Source: Dehalococcoidia bacterium (GTDB taxonomy: Bacteria > Chloroflexota > Dehalococcoidia > GIF9 > UBA5629). Taken from it: a stretch of DNA of 7,252 nt. Positions within the stretch are counted from its first letter, which is position 1. Each line of letters begins with the position of its first letter. A model generated the notes under the pieces. It did no database searches, was not told the origin of the DNA, and worked only from the letters and a program-made list of their open reading frames with translations. Of this stretch, positions 5,538-7,252 are shown in pieces. A program made the translations under genes and the position numbers. Where the stretch lies: the NCBI GenBank assembly GCA_012961565.1, contig DTZC01000077.1, positions 1 through 7,252 on the forward strand. The letters are read 5' to 3'.

Positions 5538-6371
5538 ATGCGGGTTACCATAAATGAAATCAAGGAAATGAAAGCGAAGAAAGAGAAAATAGTTATGCTC
5601 ACCGCCTATGACTATTCCACCGCCAAGTTAGTTGATGAAGCTGGCATACCGCTGATTCTGGTGGGTGACAGCCTGGGCATGGTGATGCTAGGCTACGAAT
5701 CAACCATACCGGTGACTATGGATGAGATGATTCACCACACCAAGGCGGTGGTCAGAGGTGCCAAGCGGGCGTTAGTGGTGGGAGACATGCCTTTTATGAC
5801 TTACCATACCATTGTGTCCGATGCTCTGCGCAATGCGGCACGGTTCATACAGGAAGGAGGAGCTCAAGCAGTTAAGCTGGAGGGCGGGGTAACCGTCGCT
5901 GAGACAGTAAAGCGAATTGTTGACTGTGGCATCCCCGTCATGGGACATATCGGACTCACTCCCCAATCCATCCACCAGCTAGGAGGCTACAAGGTACAAG
6001 GTAAGACTCCAGAGGTTGCTGAAAGGCTGCTCCGGGACGCTCAAGCATTAGAACAAGCCGGTGCCTTCAGCGTGGTCCTCGAGCTGGTTCCAGCGCCACT
6101 TTCCAGGCTCATCACCCAAAAATTGCGTATTCCCACGATAGGCATTGGCGCTGGTGCCGATTGTGATGGTCAGGTACAGGTAGTGAGTGACCTTTTAGGA
6201 CTATTCTCTGACTTCGTGCCCAAGCATGCCAAACAGTATGCCCGACTGGCTGGTGCCATCAAAACTGCACTTGCTGATTATGTAGCTGAGGTGAAAGCTG
6301 GGAAATTCCCCACCCCTGAACACAGCTCTACTATGGATGAGAGTTTGCTGGAACAACTGGCTCGAGCTTGA
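5538..6371 (+). CDS. panB: 3-methyl-2-oxobutanoate hydroxymethyltransferase
   Basis: Transfers a hydroxymethyl group from 5,10-methylene-tetrahydrofolate to 2-ketoisovalerate, giving ketopantoate, the first committed step to pantoate. It is a cytosolic Mg-dependent TIM-barrel enzyme. The 277-aa protein shows LTAYDYSTAKL (21-31), ILVGDSLGMVMLGY (40-53, metal-ligand Asp44), VGDMPF (81-86, Asp83), VKLEGG (112-117, Lys113 and Glu115), GHIGLTPQSIHQLGGYKVQG (136-155), VLELVP (180-185, catalytic Glu182) and IPTIGIGAGADCDGQVQVV (198-216). All expected metal and catalytic residues are present. Two starts are possible. ATG 5529 lies only 1 nt after AAGGAGG (5521-5527), which is too close. ATG 5538 lies 10 nt after it and matches the family N-terminus. 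panC begins 6 nt after the stop. Confidence 0.97.
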   Translation: MRVTINEIKEMKAKKEKIVMLTAYDYSTAKLVDEAGIPLILVGDSLGMVMLGYESTIPVTMDEMIHHTKAVVRGAKRALVVGDMPFMTYHTIVSDALRNAARFIQEGGAQAVKLEGGVTVAETVKRIVDCGIPVMGHIGLTPQSIHQLGGYKVQGKTPEVAERLLRDAQALEQAGAFSVVLELVPAPLSRLITQKLRIPTIGIGAGADCDGQVQVVSDLLGLFSDFVPKHAKQYARLAGAIKTALADYVAEVKAGKFPTPEHSSTMDESLLEQLARA

Positions 6372-6377
6372 GCAACG

Positions 6378-7252
6378 ATGCAAATAGCCAACACCATTGC
6401 CGAGATGAAGGCCCTGAGGTTGAAACACCTTGGCTCTGTAGGTTTTGTTCCAACCATGGGCTATCTTCATGATGGACATTTAGCATTGGTAAAGCGGGCC
6501 CGGGCTGAAAATGCAGTGGTCGTGGTCAGCATCTTCGTCAACCCCACCCAGTTCGGCCCAGCGGAGGACTTCGCCAGCTACCCACGCGACACACAGCGTG
6601 ACCTAGCTCTTCTGGAAAAAGAGATGGTTGATATCGTCTTTACGCCATCAAGCGAGGAGATGTACCCTGAAGGTTTCAGTAGTTGGGTCGAGGTGGAAAA
6701 AATCACCGAAAGGCTTGAGGGAAGTCACCGCCCGGGTCATTTTAGGGGTGTCGCCACAGTAGTCACAAAACTATTCAATATTATCAAACCGACGCGAGCC
6801 TATTTCGGTCAAAAGGATGCGCAACAAGCACTGGTCATCAAAAAGATGGTCACAGACCTCAACATGGACCTGGAAATAGTGGTTGCTCCCACCGTTCGGG
6901 AAAGTGACGGACTGGCAATGAGCAGCCGCAATACCTACCTGAACCCTAAGGAACGAGAGGCAGCCACCATCCTGTTCAAAGCTCTCACATTAGCCCAGAA
7001 CCTGTGGGGGGAGGGGGAGAGGAACGCCGATACTATACGACAGGAAATGGTCTCACTTATCAGCAGCGAGCCGCTGGCGAAAATCGACTATGTCAGCATT
7101 GCTGATGCTGAGACCCTTGAAGAACTATCAAGAATTGACAGACCGGCACTAGCCTCCCTGGCGGTAAGAATCGGCAGAACGAGACTCATAGATAATGTAG
7201 TGCTCGCCCAAAATCATTCGCGAATCAGGACTAGTAGCCCGACCACAGCCAG
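6378..7252 (+). CDS. panC: Pantothenate synthetase (pantoate-beta-alanine ligase), 3' end beyond window
   Basis: Joins pantoate and beta-alanine using ATP, through a pantoyl-adenylate intermediate, to make pantothenate. The frame is open from ATG 6378 to the window edge (291 codons, no stop). Signatures are [15 protein letters not shown] (24-38, HIGH motif HDGH at 31-34), [16 protein letters not shown] (50-65), [16 protein letters not shown] (114-129), YFGQKDAQQ (142-150) and [15 protein letters not shown] (174-188, the KMSKS-like region). The usual family end near RLIDN is at residues 269-273, and 18 further residues follow inside the window. A non-homologous tail is therefore present, of unknown total length. 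The ribosome site is weak. The 6-nt gap after panB suggests translational coupling. Confidence 0.96.
   Translation, partial: MQIANTIAEMKALRLKHLGSVGFVPTMGYLHDGHLALVKRARAENAVVVVSIFVNPTQFGPAEDFASYPRDTQRDLALLEKEMVDIVFTPSSEEMYPEGFSSWVEVEKITERLEGSHRPGHFRGVATVVTKLFNIIKPTRAYFGQKDAQQALVIKKMVTDLNMDLEIVVAPTVRESDGLAMSSRNTYLNPKEREAATILFKALTLAQNLWGEGERNADTIRQEMVSLISSEPLAKIDYVSIADAETLEELSRIDRPALASLAVRIGRTRLIDNVVLAQNHSRIRTSSPTTA

Overview
The window is a bacterial chromosome segment of moderate GC. All supported genes lie on the plus strand and form two metabolic blocks behind a tRNA gene. No transposase, integrase, phage gene, CRISPR array or rRNA is visible. No single sequence feature fixes the organism. 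The order P1-family peptidase, Rossmann/DUF2520 protein, panD, panB, panC, together with the general look of the proteins, suggests an uncultured anaerobe, perhaps Chloroflexota (Dehalococcoidia-like). This is inference from memory of gene neighbourhoods, not a demonstrated placement.

Layout: a tRNA-Gly(UCC) with encoded CCA (4-78) is followed by about 375 nt without a convincing gene (79-453). That gap holds a compound hairpin and a short palindrome just before argG. The arginine block is argG (454-1710) and argH (1723-2898), 12 nt apart. The two enzymes convert citrulline plus aspartate into argininosuccinate and then arginine plus fumarate. ArgG is of the human-like type, and ArgH is unusually short at its C-terminus.

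A 266-nt gap (2899-3164) separates the blocks. It contains the best promoter in the window (TTGACA, 18 nt, TATCAT), three tandem 8-mers running into the -35 box, and a perfect 11-bp hairpin just before the next gene. The gene starts there are ambiguous, which suggests a regulated leader.

The second block is a probable pantothenate (vitamin B5) operon. It comprises a P1/DmpA-family self-processing amidohydrolase (3165-4148), a Rossmann-DUF2520 protein overlapping it by 22 nt (4127-5002), panD (5113-5505), panB (5538-6371) and panC (6378 to beyond the window end). PanD makes beta-alanine from aspartate, PanB makes ketopantoate from 2-ketoisovalerate, and PanC joins pantoate to beta-alanine. The missing step, ketopantoate reduction, has no classical PanE here, and the DUF2520 protein is the natural candidate for it. 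The P1-family enzyme could feed the same pathway by releasing beta-alanine from peptides or amides. These two assignments are the most interesting predictions in the window.
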